Shown piece by piece: positions 8,702 through 17,975 of a stretch of 64,000 nt of DNA. Every line of letters starts with the position of its first letter. Position 1 is the first letter of the stretch. A model generated the notes under the pieces. It was not told the origin of the DNA and did no database searches. It saw only the letters and a program-made list of their open reading frames with translations. Position numbers and translations under genes: made by a program. The DNA is from Tolumonas sp008015085. GTDB lineage: Bacteria > Pseudomonadota > Gammaproteobacteria > Enterobacterales > Aeromonadaceae. The stretch covers positions 1-64,000 of the forward strand of contig JAJUJX010000003.1 in the NCBI GenBank assembly GCA_029265125.1, read 5' to 3'.

Positions 8702-9244
8702 TTAAGGAACCAGGTATTCCGCCTTTACACGCACCTGCATACCGGATGACAGTTCGACCTGAACATCATCACGCGTAACTTCTTTAATGCTACCGGAAAC
8801 CGGAGATTTACCAACCATCACTTTGATTTGCTGACCGGCTTTCAGTGTGGAAAGATCCACAACTACTTTTTTCTGTTTTGCAGGCTTGCCTGTATTCTTC
8901 CGGCGGGAAGAAAAAATCTTATCCTTACTTTCTTTCAACGCTGCTTTAGCATGCGTTACGTGCTCTTCTGTCAGTTCACCAGCCGGATTACCATCAAGAT
9001 CTACACGCAAAACACCAGGACGCAACCCATGCAGATAGCGCCAGCTGGACGTATATTGACGCAGAGCTGAACGCAGCAATGTTTTAGAAACACGAGTGTC
9101 GTCAGCCAACCGGGCAGCAAGATCCTGGAAAATACCGATTTTCAGAGGGCGGGCTTCGCCTGCTGCAATAAAACAAGCAGGGAACAGTTCGGAAAGATAG
9201 GCAATCAATTCTTTGCTGTTAGTGATTTTTTCGTTGTTTTCCAT
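8702..9244 (-). CDS. proQ: RNA chaperone ProQ
   Basis: 180 residues (E. coli ProQ has 232; the difference is mainly a shorter linker). It binds structured small RNAs and mRNA 3' ends. The N-terminal FinO/ProQ fold spans about 10-120, including FPACFIAAGEARPLKIGI and LRSALRQYTSSWRYLHGL. A basic linker with KIFSSRRKNTGKPAKQKK is followed by a C-terminal Tudor-like domain (about 130-180). It is the first gene of the proQ-prc operon. Its promoter should lie in the AT-rich stretch 9245-9420, where I see several possible -10 boxes but no clear winner. Confidence 0.95.
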   Translation of the reverse strand: MENNEKITNSKELIAYLSELFPACFIAAGEARPLKIGIFQDLAARLADDTRVSKTLLRSALRQYTSSWRYLHGLRPGVLRVDLDGNPAGELTEEHVTHAKAALKESKDKIFSSRRKNTGKPAKQKKVVVDLSTLKAGQQIKVMVGKSPVSGSIKEVTRDDVQVELSSGMQVRVKAEYLVP

Positions 9245-9424
9245 TTACGACCTTAACTAATCAAGATTGGCGTACCAGTAACTCAGGTACCAGACATGAT
9301 AAAATATAAAACGTTATACTGTGCTTAAACACTATTTTCAACGCCTGATTTTCAGGTGTTATCATCATCACTCAGAATCAGACAGATTTTTGTATCAAAC
9401 TTTACTTTCGCATTTTCAAGCTGC

Positions 9425-9458
9425 GAAAAACAAGGCAGAAGTACTCTCTTCTGCCTTG
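9425..9458 (-). terminator. Intrinsic terminator of ppiD
   Basis: An 11-bp stem caaggcagaag/cttctgccttg (9431-9458) has a 6-nt loop. On the minus strand it is followed by a run of Ts (aaaaa at 9426-9430 on the plus strand). It begins 12 bases after the ppiD stop. Confidence 0.88.
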
Positions 9459-9470
9459 TCATATAACATA

Positions 9471-11387
9471 TTAGTCGACTAACTCTTTAGCTTCAGGGGC
9501 ATACTTAATGTCCGCTTTAGCCCTCAGATGTTCAATCAACGCACCATACGCTTCTTCTTGTTTCAGCTTGAGTAATTGCTGTGATAAACCCTGCTTTAAC
9601 TGAGATTCTTTTGTGTCTTCCGTAGTGTAGACTTTTTCAAGAATCAATACAGATTGATTACCTTGATCATCCGCATAAAAACCAGCGCTCACTACTTTAT
9701 CTGCAGGTTTTGCCAGCTTAAATACAGCCTGAGCCAGAGATGCAGGAATATCACCTCCAAAGCGGCTAACCGCCTTTTTCTCTTCAACTCTAGCATTCAG
9801 TTTAGCCACCAGATCATCGACGGATTGACCCATACTGACTTTATTCTGTATAGCTAGCGCTTCCGCATGAGCTTTTTCAGCCGCTTTCTCTATCTGAAGT
9901 TTTGCCACAACTTGTTCTTTAACTTCAGCCAGTGGTTTAACGCTACTTGGCTTATAGTCCATAACATGTAGCATAACAGCAACTGAATCCGATACAGCAA
10001 TCACTTCCGAGTTGGTGTTTTCATCACGCAATTTTTCTGCAAACGCCTGTTCCTGAACAGCCGGAACATTAATGGCTGCAGGTAACTGCTGAGCTGAAAC
10101 AAACTCAGTTTTCTGTAATGTCAGTTTCAGATTTTCAGCAACTGCATCCAGTGAATCCGGATTTTCAAACCCAGAATCAGAAAGCTTTTGCTGCTCTTCA
10201 GCGAACAGCTCTTTCACTTTGTCATCAATATATTTTTGCTGAACAACCTTCTGCACTTGCTCATATGGTGTAGCAATTGCGTCCTGCTTATCCAAAAGCT
10301 TGATGACATGATAGCCGAAGGCTGATTTCACAACGCCAGACAATTCATTTTTCTGGCTAAGTGCAAAAGCCGCTTTTTCAAAAGCAGGATCCATTACACC
10401 TTGCTCAAACCAGTCTAGTTGCCCCCCCTGACGGGCAGATAAAGTATCGGCTGACTCCGTTTTTGCCAATTCAGCAAAATCAGCGCCCGCTTTCAGTTTT
10501 TCAAGAAGTGTATTTGCTTTCTTCTCTGCAACTTTCTCGTCTTTATCCGAGATCAGAATATGCGCGACCTTACGGCGAGCAGGCTGAGCAAACTGAGTAG
10601 CATTTTGCTGATAATAATTTTTCAGCTCACTGTCACTTGGTTTGATATTTTTAGCCATCTCTTTTGTATCAAGCACGACATAATTCAGCTTAACCTGTTC
10701 CGGCTGCATAAATTCATTACTGTGAGCTTTATAGTAAGAATCAATATCCTGATCAGTAATAGAAACTTGCTTACTGAAAGCGTTGGCTGAAACAGTGATG
10801 ATTTTAACATCACGCTTCTGCTGATACAGTGACTCCAGAGTCTGAATTTCCGAAGGTAACACAAAGTCAGTAGTCAGAACGCCATCCAGCCAAAACTGAC
10901 GAGCAAGATCCTGTCTCATCGAGTTTGCAAACGATTCTGGTGTATACCCAACCCGGGATAATGCAGCGATGAACTTCTTATTATCAAATTTGTTATCGGT
11001 CTGAAACTCTGGCATCTGACGGATCACATCTTTAATTTGTTCGTCACCGAGGCGGATACCTGCTTTTGTGGCCTGATGATTTAACAGAGCCTGATTGACC
11101 AGTCTTTCCAGCACTGATTTCTTCAATTGAGCCAGATATTGCGGATTACCAAGCAACTTAGAGGCAGCCTCACCATACTGAGCCTGCATTCTTGAGCGCT
11201 CATTCTGATAACTTTGCTCCAGCGTCTGCGCAGATATAACCTCATCATCAACCACAGCGGGATCGTTACTCGCAGGACGGTTGAGATAGCTACCAACACC
11301 TGCCAAGGCAAATGACAGAATAATTAACCAGAAAATAATTTTCGCGATCTTGCTCTGGGCACCGTCGCGTAACTTATCCATCAGCAT
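9471..11387 (-). CDS. ppiD: Periplasmic folding chaperone PpiD
   Basis: 638 residues (E. coli 623). This inner-membrane-anchored chaperone sits next to the SecYEG exit. A single N-terminal signal anchor (about 16-34) is followed by a SurA-like N-terminal region, a parvulin domain (about 262-360, with RRKVAHILIS and SAFGYHVIKLLDK), and a long C-terminal helical part. Parvulin domains of PpiD usually lack isomerase activity; that is family knowledge. The start ATG lies ten bases after AGGAG. It follows hupB, as in E. coli, but a hupB terminator separates the two, so a local promoter at about 11390-11420 is expected. Confidence 0.95.
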   Translation of the reverse strand: MLMDKLRDGAQSKIAKIIFWLIILSFALAGVGSYLNRPASNDPAVVDDEVISAQTLEQSYQNERSRMQAQYGEAASKLLGNPQYLAQLKKSVLERLVNQALLNHQATKAGIRLGDEQIKDVIRQMPEFQTDNKFDNKKFIAALSRVGYTPESFANSMRQDLARQFWLDGVLTTDFVLPSEIQTLESLYQQKRDVKIITVSANAFSKQVSITDQDIDSYYKAHSNEFMQPEQVKLNYVVLDTKEMAKNIKPSDSELKNYYQQNATQFAQPARRKVAHILISDKDEKVAEKKANTLLEKLKAGADFAELAKTESADTLSARQGGQLDWFEQGVMDPAFEKAAFALSQKNELSGVVKSAFGYHVIKLLDKQDAIATPYEQVQKVVQQKYIDDKVKELFAEEQQKLSDSGFENPDSLDAVAENLKLTLQKTEFVSAQQLPAAINVPAVQEQAFAEKLRDENTNSEVIAVSDSVAVMLHVMDYKPSSVKPLAEVKEQVVAKLQIEKAAEKAHAEALAIQNKVSMGQSVDDLVAKLNARVEEKKAVSRFGGDIPASLAQAVFKLAKPADKVVSAGFYADDQGNQSVLILEKVYTTEDTKESQLKQGLSQQLLKLKQEEAYGALIEHLRAKADIKYAPEAKELVD

Positions 11388-11420
11388 GTATCTAATGCTC
11401 CTGATGCAGTGGATATAAAC

Positions 11421-11446
11421 ACAAAAAGCGCATCAGTGGATGCGCT
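11421..11446 (-). terminator. Intrinsic terminator downstream of hupB
   Basis: An 8-bp stem agcgcatc/gatgcgct (11427-11446) with loop agtg is followed on the minus strand by a T-run. A second imperfect structure, tcggttgg (11453-11460) pairing with ccaaccga (11478-11485), lies between hupB and this terminator. Confidence 0.82.
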
Positions 11447-11517
11447 CTATGGTCGGTTGGAAAAGAAACAGCGGACACCAACCGATGAGACAATTAATTA
11501 GATTCATCCAGGACAAA

Positions 11518-11790
11518 TTAATTAACAGCGTCCTTCAGGGCTTTACCTGCTTTGAATGCTGGCTGTTTACATGCAGCAATCTCGATGGTTGCGCCAGTTT
11601 GTGGATTACGACCAGAACGTGAGGCACGCTCACGCACTGCGAAAGTGCCGAACCCAACCAGAGCGACCTGATCACCCTCTTTCAATGCTTCACCTACAGC
11701 TTCAATAAAAGCTTCCAGAGCGCGGCCCGCTGCAGCTTTGGAGATATCCGCGCTTTCGGAAATTTTGTCAACCAACTGTGATTTATTCAC
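11518..11790 (-). CDS. hupB: DNA-binding protein HU-beta
   Basis: 90 residues, the standard size. This nucleoid protein bends DNA as a dimer. It starts MNKSQLVDKISESADISK and carries the beta-arm signature GFGTFAVRERASRSGRNPQTG (about 46-66). The ribosome-binding sequence aagggga is followed by an AT-rich spacer before ATG. It is in its usual place between lon and ppiD. Confidence 0.97.
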   Translation of the reverse strand: MNKSQLVDKISESADISKAAAGRALEAFIEAVGEALKEGDQVALVGFGTFAVRERASRSGRNPQTGATIEIAACKQPAFKAGKALKDAVN

Positions 11791-11849
11791 TTCTTTCCCC
11801 TTATCATTTTATGCGGCTGGTTATTCCGTTAGAAAACAGCTCTCGGTTA

Positions 11850-11882
11850 TACAAAAGCCGGTTACAGTTTGCAACCGGCTTT
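11850..11882 (-). terminator. Intrinsic terminator of lon
   Basis: A 10-bp stem aaagccggtt/aaccggcttt (11854-11882) with a 9-nt loop is followed on the minus strand by a T-run (aaaa at 11853-11856 on the plus strand). It lies about 50 bases downstream of the lon stop and before hupB. Confidence 0.82.
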
Positions 11883-11929
11883 ATCTCAGTAATAGTCAGG
11901 TTTCACGCTTTCGCGTAAAAAATAGCTGA

Positions 11930-14278
11930 TTATGCAATAGTTACACGTTCAACAGGGTCTTGCAATGCAAGTTCCAGAACCTGGTCAATCCAGCGTACCG
12001 GGTGAATTTCAAGATCTTGTTTAACATTATCAGGAATTTCTTCCAGGTCTTTAGTGTTCTCAAATGGAATTACTACACGTTTGATACCACCACGATGAGC
12101 TGCTAATAGTTTTTCCTTCAGACCACCGATTGGTAATACCTCTCCACGCAATGTAATTTCACCTGTCATTGCCACATCAGCACGAACCGGATTCCCCGTC
12201 AGGCTGGATACCAGTGCGGTGCACATGGCAATACCGGCACTTGGACCATCTTTCGGTGTAGCACCCTCAGGCACATGCACATGGATATCTCGTTTTTCGT
12301 AAAAATCAGAACTGATGCGTAATGCTTCAGCTCGCGCACGAACCACTGTCATTGCGGCCTGAATAGACTCCTGCATGACATCGCCCAGTGAACCGGTAAA
12401 GGTCAGTTTCCCTTTGCCCGGTACATTGGTCGCCTCGATGGTCAACAGATCACCGCCCACCTCTGTCCATGCCAGGCCAACGACTTGCCCGATCTGGTTG
12501 TGATCTTCTGCTTTGCCAAAATCGAAGCGCTGCACACCCAGATACTCTTTCAGATTGGCTGAATTGACCGTGATGTGTTTCAGTTCTTTATTGAGCAAAA
12601 TAGATTTCACCACTTTACGGCAAATCTTAGAGATTTCACGCTCCAAACTACGCACACCAGCTTCACGGGTGTAGTAACGGATAATATCGATGATAGCTGA
12701 ATCATCGACGGTAATCTCTTGTGCTTTCAGGCCATTACGCTCTACCTGCTTTTGCAAAAGATGCCGCTTAGCGATGTTAAGCTTTTCGTCTTCGGTATAG
12801 CCTGAAAGACGAATAACCTCCATACGATCCAGCAATGGACCTGGGATATTCATAGAGTTAGAGGTAGCCACAAACATCACATCAGACAAGTCATAATCTA
12901 CTTCCAGATAGTGATCACTGAAGCTGTTATTTTGCTCTGGATCTAACACCTCAAGCAGTGCAGATGCGGGATCACCGCGCATATCCGATGACATCTTATC
13001 GATCTCATCCAGCAAAAATAGCGGGTTTTTCACCCCAACTTTCGCCATCTTCTGAATCAGTTTGCCAGGTAAAGACCCAATGTAAGTACGACGATGCCCA
13101 CGAATTTCGGCTTCATCCCGTACACCGCCTAGTGCCATGCGGACATATTTCCGCCCTGTAGCTTTAGCAATAGATTGACCCAGACTGGTCTTACCAACAC
13201 CTGGAGGGCCAACCAGACATAGGATCGGACCTTTCAGTTGATTGATGCGACTTTGTACTGCCAGATATTCCAGGATGCGCTCTTTGACTTTTTCCAGACC
13301 GTAATGGTCTTCATCCAATACTTTTTCAGCCAGCTGCAGATTTTTCTTAACTTTAGTGCGAGATTTCCAAGGCACCGCTATCAGCCAGTCGATATAACTG
13401 CGGACAACGGTTGCTTCTGCCGACATTGGCGACATCATTTTCAGCTTGGTCAGTTCAGCCAGTGCTTTATCTCTGGCTTCCGCTGTCATGCCCGCATCTT
13501 CGATCTTTTTATGCAGGGTTTCGAATTCATCAGGCGTATTCTCGTCCAGCTCTCCCAGTTCTTTCTGGATGGCCTTCATCTGCTCATTCAGATAATACTC
13601 CCGCTGACTCTTTTCCATTTGTTTCTTAACGCGGGAACGGATCCGTTTTTCGACCTGCAACAGATCAATCTCAGATTCCATTTTTGCCATTAAGAACATA
13701 AGACGTTCAGATACCTCCTGGATTTCCAGCACTTTCTGCTTATCTTCCAGTTTTAGCGGCATATGCGCGGCCATGGTGTCAGCCAGACGGGTAGGATCGT
13801 CAATTGCAGCAATAGAAGTCAGGACTTCCGGCGGAATTTTTTTATTGAGTTTGATATAGCCTTCAAACTGATTGATCGCAGAACGGAGCAGTACATCGCC
13901 TTCTGCTTCAGGAATATCAACAAACTCAAGCGGATACACTACGCCAGTGTAGTATGTCTCTTCATCAGTAAGCTCTTCAAGAACAACTCGCTCTGCACCC
14001 TCAACCAGCACCTTGACCGTACCGTCAGGTAACTTGAGCAATTGCAGAATATTGGCAATAGTGCCAACTGAATAGAGTTCGGATTGTGTCGGATTATCAG
14101 TAGCCGCATCTTTCTGAGCCACCAGCAGGATTTTTTTATCCTGTTCCATTGCCACTTCCAGACAACGAATCGATTTTTCACGGCCAACAAACAACGGGAT
14201 AACCATGTGGGGATATACCACTACATCCCGAAGCGGCAGAACCGGTAATACAGTGCGATCTGAACGCTGTAAATTCAT
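11930..14278 (-). CDS. lon: ATP-dependent protease La (housekeeping Lon)
   Basis: 782 residues (E. coli 784). This cytoplasmic hexameric AAA+ protease degrades misfolded and specific regulatory proteins. Order: N-terminal substrate domain (about 10-200), coiled coil (about 210-300), AAA+ module with Walker A GPPGVGKTS and Walker B FLLDEIDK, and the protease domain. The catalytic Ser is about position 680 in PKDGPSAGI, and the Lys about 723 in GGLKEKLLAAHR. The gene sits between clpX and hupB as in E. coli. A clpX terminator separates it from clpX, and a sigma-32-like promoter lies just upstream. A second, divergent Lon is encoded at 36544-38934. Confidence 0.98.
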   Translation of the reverse strand: MNLQRSDRTVLPVLPLRDVVVYPHMVIPLFVGREKSIRCLEVAMEQDKKILLVAQKDAATDNPTQSELYSVGTIANILQLLKLPDGTVKVLVEGAERVVLEELTDEETYYTGVVYPLEFVDIPEAEGDVLLRSAINQFEGYIKLNKKIPPEVLTSIAAIDDPTRLADTMAAHMPLKLEDKQKVLEIQEVSERLMFLMAKMESEIDLLQVEKRIRSRVKKQMEKSQREYYLNEQMKAIQKELGELDENTPDEFETLHKKIEDAGMTAEARDKALAELTKLKMMSPMSAEATVVRSYIDWLIAVPWKSRTKVKKNLQLAEKVLDEDHYGLEKVKERILEYLAVQSRINQLKGPILCLVGPPGVGKTSLGQSIAKATGRKYVRMALGGVRDEAEIRGHRRTYIGSLPGKLIQKMAKVGVKNPLFLLDEIDKMSSDMRGDPASALLEVLDPEQNNSFSDHYLEVDYDLSDVMFVATSNSMNIPGPLLDRMEVIRLSGYTEDEKLNIAKRHLLQKQVERNGLKAQEITVDDSAIIDIIRYYTREAGVRSLEREISKICRKVVKSILLNKELKHITVNSANLKEYLGVQRFDFGKAEDHNQIGQVVGLAWTEVGGDLLTIEATNVPGKGKLTFTGSLGDVMQESIQAAMTVVRARAEALRISSDFYEKRDIHVHVPEGATPKDGPSAGIAMCTALVSSLTGNPVRADVAMTGEITLRGEVLPIGGLKEKLLAAHRGGIKRVVIPFENTKDLEEIPDNVKQDLEIHPVRWIDQVLELALQDPVERVTIA

Positions 14279-14324
14279 AGAATTATTCTCTTGGCTAAAG
14301 CCTGAATGCTACGCATAGGATCAG

Positions 14325-14353
14325 TATATGGGGCTATTTCTCTGATATTCAAT
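14325..14353 (-). promoter_or_regulatory. Sigma-32 (heat-shock) promoter of lon
   Basis: On the minus strand ATTGAAT (-35; 14347-14353) is followed after 13 bp by CCCCATATA (-10; 14325-14333). The known sigma-32 consensus is CTTGAAA, a 13-14 bp spacer, then CCCCATNTA, so the -10 is a full match. It lies about 47 bp before the lon start and downstream of the clpX terminator. E. coli lon is heat-shock regulated. Confidence 0.75.
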
Positions 14354-14363
14354 CTCATTTATG

Positions 14364-14396
14364 GCAAAAAATAAGAAAGGGGCCGAAGCCCCTTTC
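14364..14396 (-). terminator. Intrinsic terminator of clpX
   Basis: The stem gaaagggg(c)/(g)cccctttc (14375-14396) has a short loop. It is followed on the minus strand by TTATTTTTTG, a strong U-tract (plus-strand aaaaaataa, 14366-14374). Confidence 0.88.
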
Positions 14397-14417
14397 GTTT
14401 GTTCATATTTCAGACAA

Positions 14418-15695
14418 TTACTCAGCTGAAGCAGCCTGTTTTTCAGGATTGTCAAAAATCATGATCGGTTGTGTCTCACCCTTGATGACATGTTCATCAA
14501 CGACGACTTTGCTTACATTTTCTGCTGAAGGCAGATCGTACATAGTATCCAGCAATACACCTTCAACAATAGAACGCAGGCCACGCGCACCTGTCTTACG
14601 CTCCATCGCTTTATGCGCGATTGCACGCAGCGCATCTTCGCGGAACTCCAGCTCAGCGCCTTCAAGTTTAAACAACGCTTGATACTGTTTAGTGAGTGCG
14701 TTTTTAGGCTCAACCAGAATTTGGATCAATGCATCTTCATCCAGCTCGGTCAATGTTGCCACTACAGGCAAACGACCGATAAACTCAGGTATAAGACCAT
14801 ATTTGACCAAATCTTCCGGCTCTACTTTGGCAAATGATTCTGTCAGAGTGACTTTTTTCTCTTTCGATTTCACTTCTGCATTAAAACCGATGCCTGCACC
14901 TTGTGCTGTACGCTGTTCGATAACTTTGTCCAGACCAGCAAAGGCACCACCGCAGATAAACAGGATTTTAGAGGTATCAACCTGCAAAAATTCTTGTTGT
15001 GGATGTTTACGGCCACCCTGTGGCGGAACAGCAGCAATAGTACCTTCAATCAGCTTCAGTAACGCCTGCTGAACACCCTCACCGGATACATCGCGAGTGA
15101 TGGACGGGTTATCAGATTTGCGGGAAATTTTGTCAATTTCATCGATATAGACGATACCACGCTGTGCTTTTTCCACATCGTAATCGCATTTCTGCAGCAG
15201 TTTCTGGATGATGTTCTCCACATCTTCCCCTACATAACCAGCTTCAGTTAATGTAGTCGCATCCGCCATGGTAAACGGAACATCCAGCAAACGGGCCAAT
15301 GTTTCTGCCAGCAATGTTTTACCGCTACCAGTCGGGCCAATCAGAAGAATGTTAGACTTGCCCAATTCCACATCGGACTCTGCGCCGCTACGCAAACGCT
15401 TGTAGTGGTTATATACAGCAACAGCCAATACTTTTTTGGCCAAATCCTGACCGATGACATAGTCATCCAGGTGTGCACGGATCTTATGTGGCGTTGGTAA
15501 CTCAGTCATGTGAGGACGTGTGCCACCTATATCGCGGATCTCTTCACGAATAATATCGTTACACAGATCGACGCACTCATCGCAAATATAAACTGACGGA
15601 CCAGCGATCAGTTTACGGACCTCATGCTGGCTCTTGCCGCAAAATGAGCAATACAACAGTTTGCTATGGTCACTGTCTTTGCGTTTATCTGTCAT
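14418..15695 (-). CDS. clpX: ATP-dependent Clp protease unfoldase subunit ClpX
   Basis: 425 residues (E. coli 424). This hexameric AAA+ unfoldase feeds substrates to ClpP. The N-terminal zinc-binding domain has four cysteines (C16xxC and CDEC, about 16-41). Walker A GPTGSGKT is near 120-127, the pore loop GYVGED near 153-158, and Walker B IVYIDEIDK near 180-188. The ClpP-binding IGF loop is not a literal IGF tripeptide at a position I can confirm, so I leave it open. It lies 76 bp behind clpP and is probably cotranscribed with it. Confidence 0.98.
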   Translation of the reverse strand: MTDKRKDSDHSKLLYCSFCGKSQHEVRKLIAGPSVYICDECVDLCNDIIREEIRDIGGTRPHMTELPTPHKIRAHLDDYVIGQDLAKKVLAVAVYNHYKRLRSGAESDVELGKSNILLIGPTGSGKTLLAETLARLLDVPFTMADATTLTEAGYVGEDVENIIQKLLQKCDYDVEKAQRGIVYIDEIDKISRKSDNPSITRDVSGEGVQQALLKLIEGTIAAVPPQGGRKHPQQEFLQVDTSKILFICGGAFAGLDKVIEQRTAQGAGIGFNAEVKSKEKKVTLTESFAKVEPEDLVKYGLIPEFIGRLPVVATLTELDEDALIQILVEPKNALTKQYQALFKLEGAELEFREDALRAIAHKAMERKTGARGLRSIVEGVLLDTMYDLPSAENVSKVVVDEHVIKGETQPIMIFDNPEKQAASAE

Positions 15696-15771
15696 TAAAA
15701 ACCTCTTGTACTTACGACTCTGTGCTTAATGGCTACACATCCTCTGAATGTAGCGCAGAATGACTGTTCTG

Positions 15772-16395
15772 TCAGGCGCGTTTATTCAGGATCGCGTCAA
15801 CTAATCCATATTCGACAGCCTGTTCAGCTGACATGAAGTTATCACGATCGGTATCCCGTTCGATACGCTCCAGTGGCTGGCCCGTATGATCTGCCAGCAG
15901 GGTGTTTAATCTTTCTTTAATTTTCAGAATTTCCATTGCATGGATCTGAATGTCTGATGCTTGTCCCTGGAACCCACCCAGAGGCTGATGGATCATGACT
16001 CGCGCACTTGGCAGACAGAAACGTTTGCCTTTAGTGCCTGCAGACAGCAGGAATGCCCCCATCGAACAGGCTTGGCCCATACAGACGGTGCTGACATCCG
16101 GCTTGATAAATTTCAGTGTATCAAAAATCGCCATACCGGCTGTCACTGAACCACCAGGAGAGTTGATATACAGATAGATATCTTTGTCCGGATTTTCTGA
16201 TTCCAGAAACAGTAATTGCGCGACAATCAGGTTCGCCATCTGGTCTTCAACCTGACCAGTCAGAAAAATCACTCGTTCTTTTAACAGGCGAGAAAAAATA
16301 TCGTAAGACCGCTCGCCCCGTGCTGTTTGTTCTACAACAATCGGCACCAGAGAATTCAACGGAGATGAGATTTGATCATTGAACAAATTGGTCAT
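15772..16395 (-). CDS. clpP: ATP-dependent Clp protease proteolytic subunit
   Basis: 207 residues, identical in length to E. coli ClpP. This serine peptidase forms two stacked heptamers. The catalytic triad falls at Ser111 (GQACSMGAF), His136 (MIHQPLGG) and Asp185, the same precursor numbering as E. coli. A short N-terminal propeptide (about 14 residues) is expected to be cleaved. A candidate promoter and the tig terminator overlap just upstream. Confidence 0.98.
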   Translation of the reverse strand: MTNLFNDQISSPLNSLVPIVVEQTARGERSYDIFSRLLKERVIFLTGQVEDQMANLIVAQLLFLESENPDKDIYLYINSPGGSVTAGMAIFDTLKFIKPDVSTVCMGQACSMGAFLLSAGTKGKRFCLPSARVMIHQPLGGFQGQASDIQIHAMEILKIKERLNTLLADHTGQPLERIERDTDRDNFMSAEQAVEYGLVDAILNKRA

Positions 16396-16407
16396 AGTCA
16401 GAATACC

Positions 16408-16444
16408 TAAAAAAATGGCCCGAATACTTTTATCTTCGGGCCAT
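16408..16444 (-). terminator. Terminator between tig and clpP
   Basis: On the minus strand a 10-bp stem atggcccgaa/ttcgggccat (16415-16444) with a 10-nt loop is followed by a run of seven Ts. It should stop most tig transcripts. It overlaps the candidate clpP promoter. Confidence 0.85.
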
Positions 16445-16473
16445 TATACGCATTAGATTGCTCGATCAGTCAA
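16443..16473 (-). promoter_or_regulatory. Candidate clpP promoter nested in the tig terminator
   Basis: On the minus strand TTGACT (16468-16473) and a perfect TATAAT (16443-16448) are separated by 19 bp, longer than the ideal 17. The expected start, near 16436, falls at the end of the 5' arm of the terminator. Transcripts made here would therefore lack that arm and escape termination. Confidence 0.45.
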
Positions 16474-16480
16474 TTTCTGA

Positions 16481-17791
16481 TTACGCAGCAGCACCAGCTT
16501 TGTTAATTACTTCATCAAATGAAGTCTGTTTTTCAGTAACTTGCGCTTTGCTCAGCAGGAATTCAATCGCTTGATCTTCAACTGCCAGGTCTCGCATGTT
16601 GTTCAGCAGACGTTCATTTTTGAAGTAGTAATCAACAACTTCTGATGGATCTTCGTAAGCAGTTGCCAGAGATTCAATCAAAGTCTTAACGCGCGCGTCA
16701 TCAGCTTTGATATCCTGTTCACGGATCACTTCGCCCAGCAGCAGGCCGATGCGCACACGGCGTTCAGCCTGTTCACTGAACAGTTCATCAGGCAGCTGAG
16801 GAACGTTTTTGCTGTTAGCTGCGCCAAAACGCTGCATAGCCTGCTGACGCAGAGCATCAATTTCACGAGAAACTGCAGCTTTCGGAACTTCGATCTGATT
16901 TTGTTCAAGCAGACCAGACAGGATCTGTTCTTTCACCTGAGCTTTCAGTGCGTTTGACAGTTCACGTTCCATGTTTTTACGGATTTCAGCTTTCAGGCTT
17001 TCAACTGAACCATCTTCAACGCCAAAGCGTTTGATGAATTCAGCATCCAGTTCTGGCAGTTGCTGCTTTTCAACTTTGTTCAGTTTGATAGCAAACTTAG
17101 CTGCTTTACCTTTCAGGTTTTCAGCGTGGTAATCTTCAGGGAAGGTTACTTCGATATCGAAAGATTCACCTGCTTTTTTACCCAGGATGCCATCTTCGAA
17201 ACCAGGGATCATACGGCCTGCGCCCAGAACCAGTGCGAAACCTTCTGCTTTACCACCTTCAAACTCTACACCGTCAACAGAACCAGTGAAGTCCATGTTT
17301 ACACGCAGATCGTTAGCAGCAGCTTCATCTGCGTCGATCCAGCTTGCATGCTGCTTACGCAGAGTAGTCAGCATTTTATCCAGATCTGCATCAGCTACAG
17401 TGGCTACTGGTTTTTCAACTTTAACTGCATCCAGATTCTGCACTTTGAATTCTGGGTATACTTCAAAAGAAACAGTGAAAGTGAAATCAGAACCAGGTAC
17501 CAGTTGATTTGGTTCCAGAGTTGGTGCGCCAACCGGATTCAGTTTTTCAGCAACCAACGCTTCAACAAAATGACGTTGCATAACTGCATCAGCAACATCA
17601 GCGACAATCGCTTCACCGTACATTTTCTGAATCAGTGCTTTCGGAGCTTTACCAGGACGGAAACCGTCAATACGACGAGTTTTAGCAACCTGGTTTAAAC
17701 GGCTGTTGTACTCTTTTTCGATTTTGTCTGCTGGTACAGTGATGGTAAGACGGCGTTCCAGACCTTGGGTCGTCTCTACAGAAACTTGCAT
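16481..17791 (-). CDS. tig: Trigger factor
   Basis: 436 residues (E. coli 432). This ribosome-associated chaperone and peptidyl-prolyl isomerase meets nascent chains. The ribosome-binding signature GFRPGKAPK is at about 43-51. An FKBP-type isomerase domain spans about 150-245, and a helical C-terminal cradle runs from about 248 to the end. The start has GAGG eight bases upstream. A TATAAT-like -10 lies in 17900-17910, but no convincing -35 accompanies it. It is the first gene of the tig-clpPX-lon block. Confidence 0.97.
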   Translation of the reverse strand: MQVSVETTQGLERRLTITVPADKIEKEYNSRLNQVAKTRRIDGFRPGKAPKALIQKMYGEAIVADVADAVMQRHFVEALVAEKLNPVGAPTLEPNQLVPGSDFTFTVSFEVYPEFKVQNLDAVKVEKPVATVADADLDKMLTTLRKQHASWIDADEAAANDLRVNMDFTGSVDGVEFEGGKAEGFALVLGAGRMIPGFEDGILGKKAGESFDIEVTFPEDYHAENLKGKAAKFAIKLNKVEKQQLPELDAEFIKRFGVEDGSVESLKAEIRKNMERELSNALKAQVKEQILSGLLEQNQIEVPKAAVSREIDALRQQAMQRFGAANSKNVPQLPDELFSEQAERRVRIGLLLGEVIREQDIKADDARVKTLIESLATAYEDPSEVVDYYFKNERLLNNMRDLAVEDQAIEFLLSKAQVTEKQTSFDEVINKAGAAA

Positions 17792-17975
17792 TGCATTACC
17801 TCGTAAAACTCAGCACCTAGTGCTGTTACTATTGTTGGTGGCCGGTTAGCCAGCCACTAAATAAAATACGCAAAATGCGACGGTTACAAAATGACGCGCC
17901 ATTATAACGACGGAGAATCAGCTCGTCGAGCGAGGCATGCATAGCCTGCCGTTTTTTCTGGTTATGTCAAATAAT

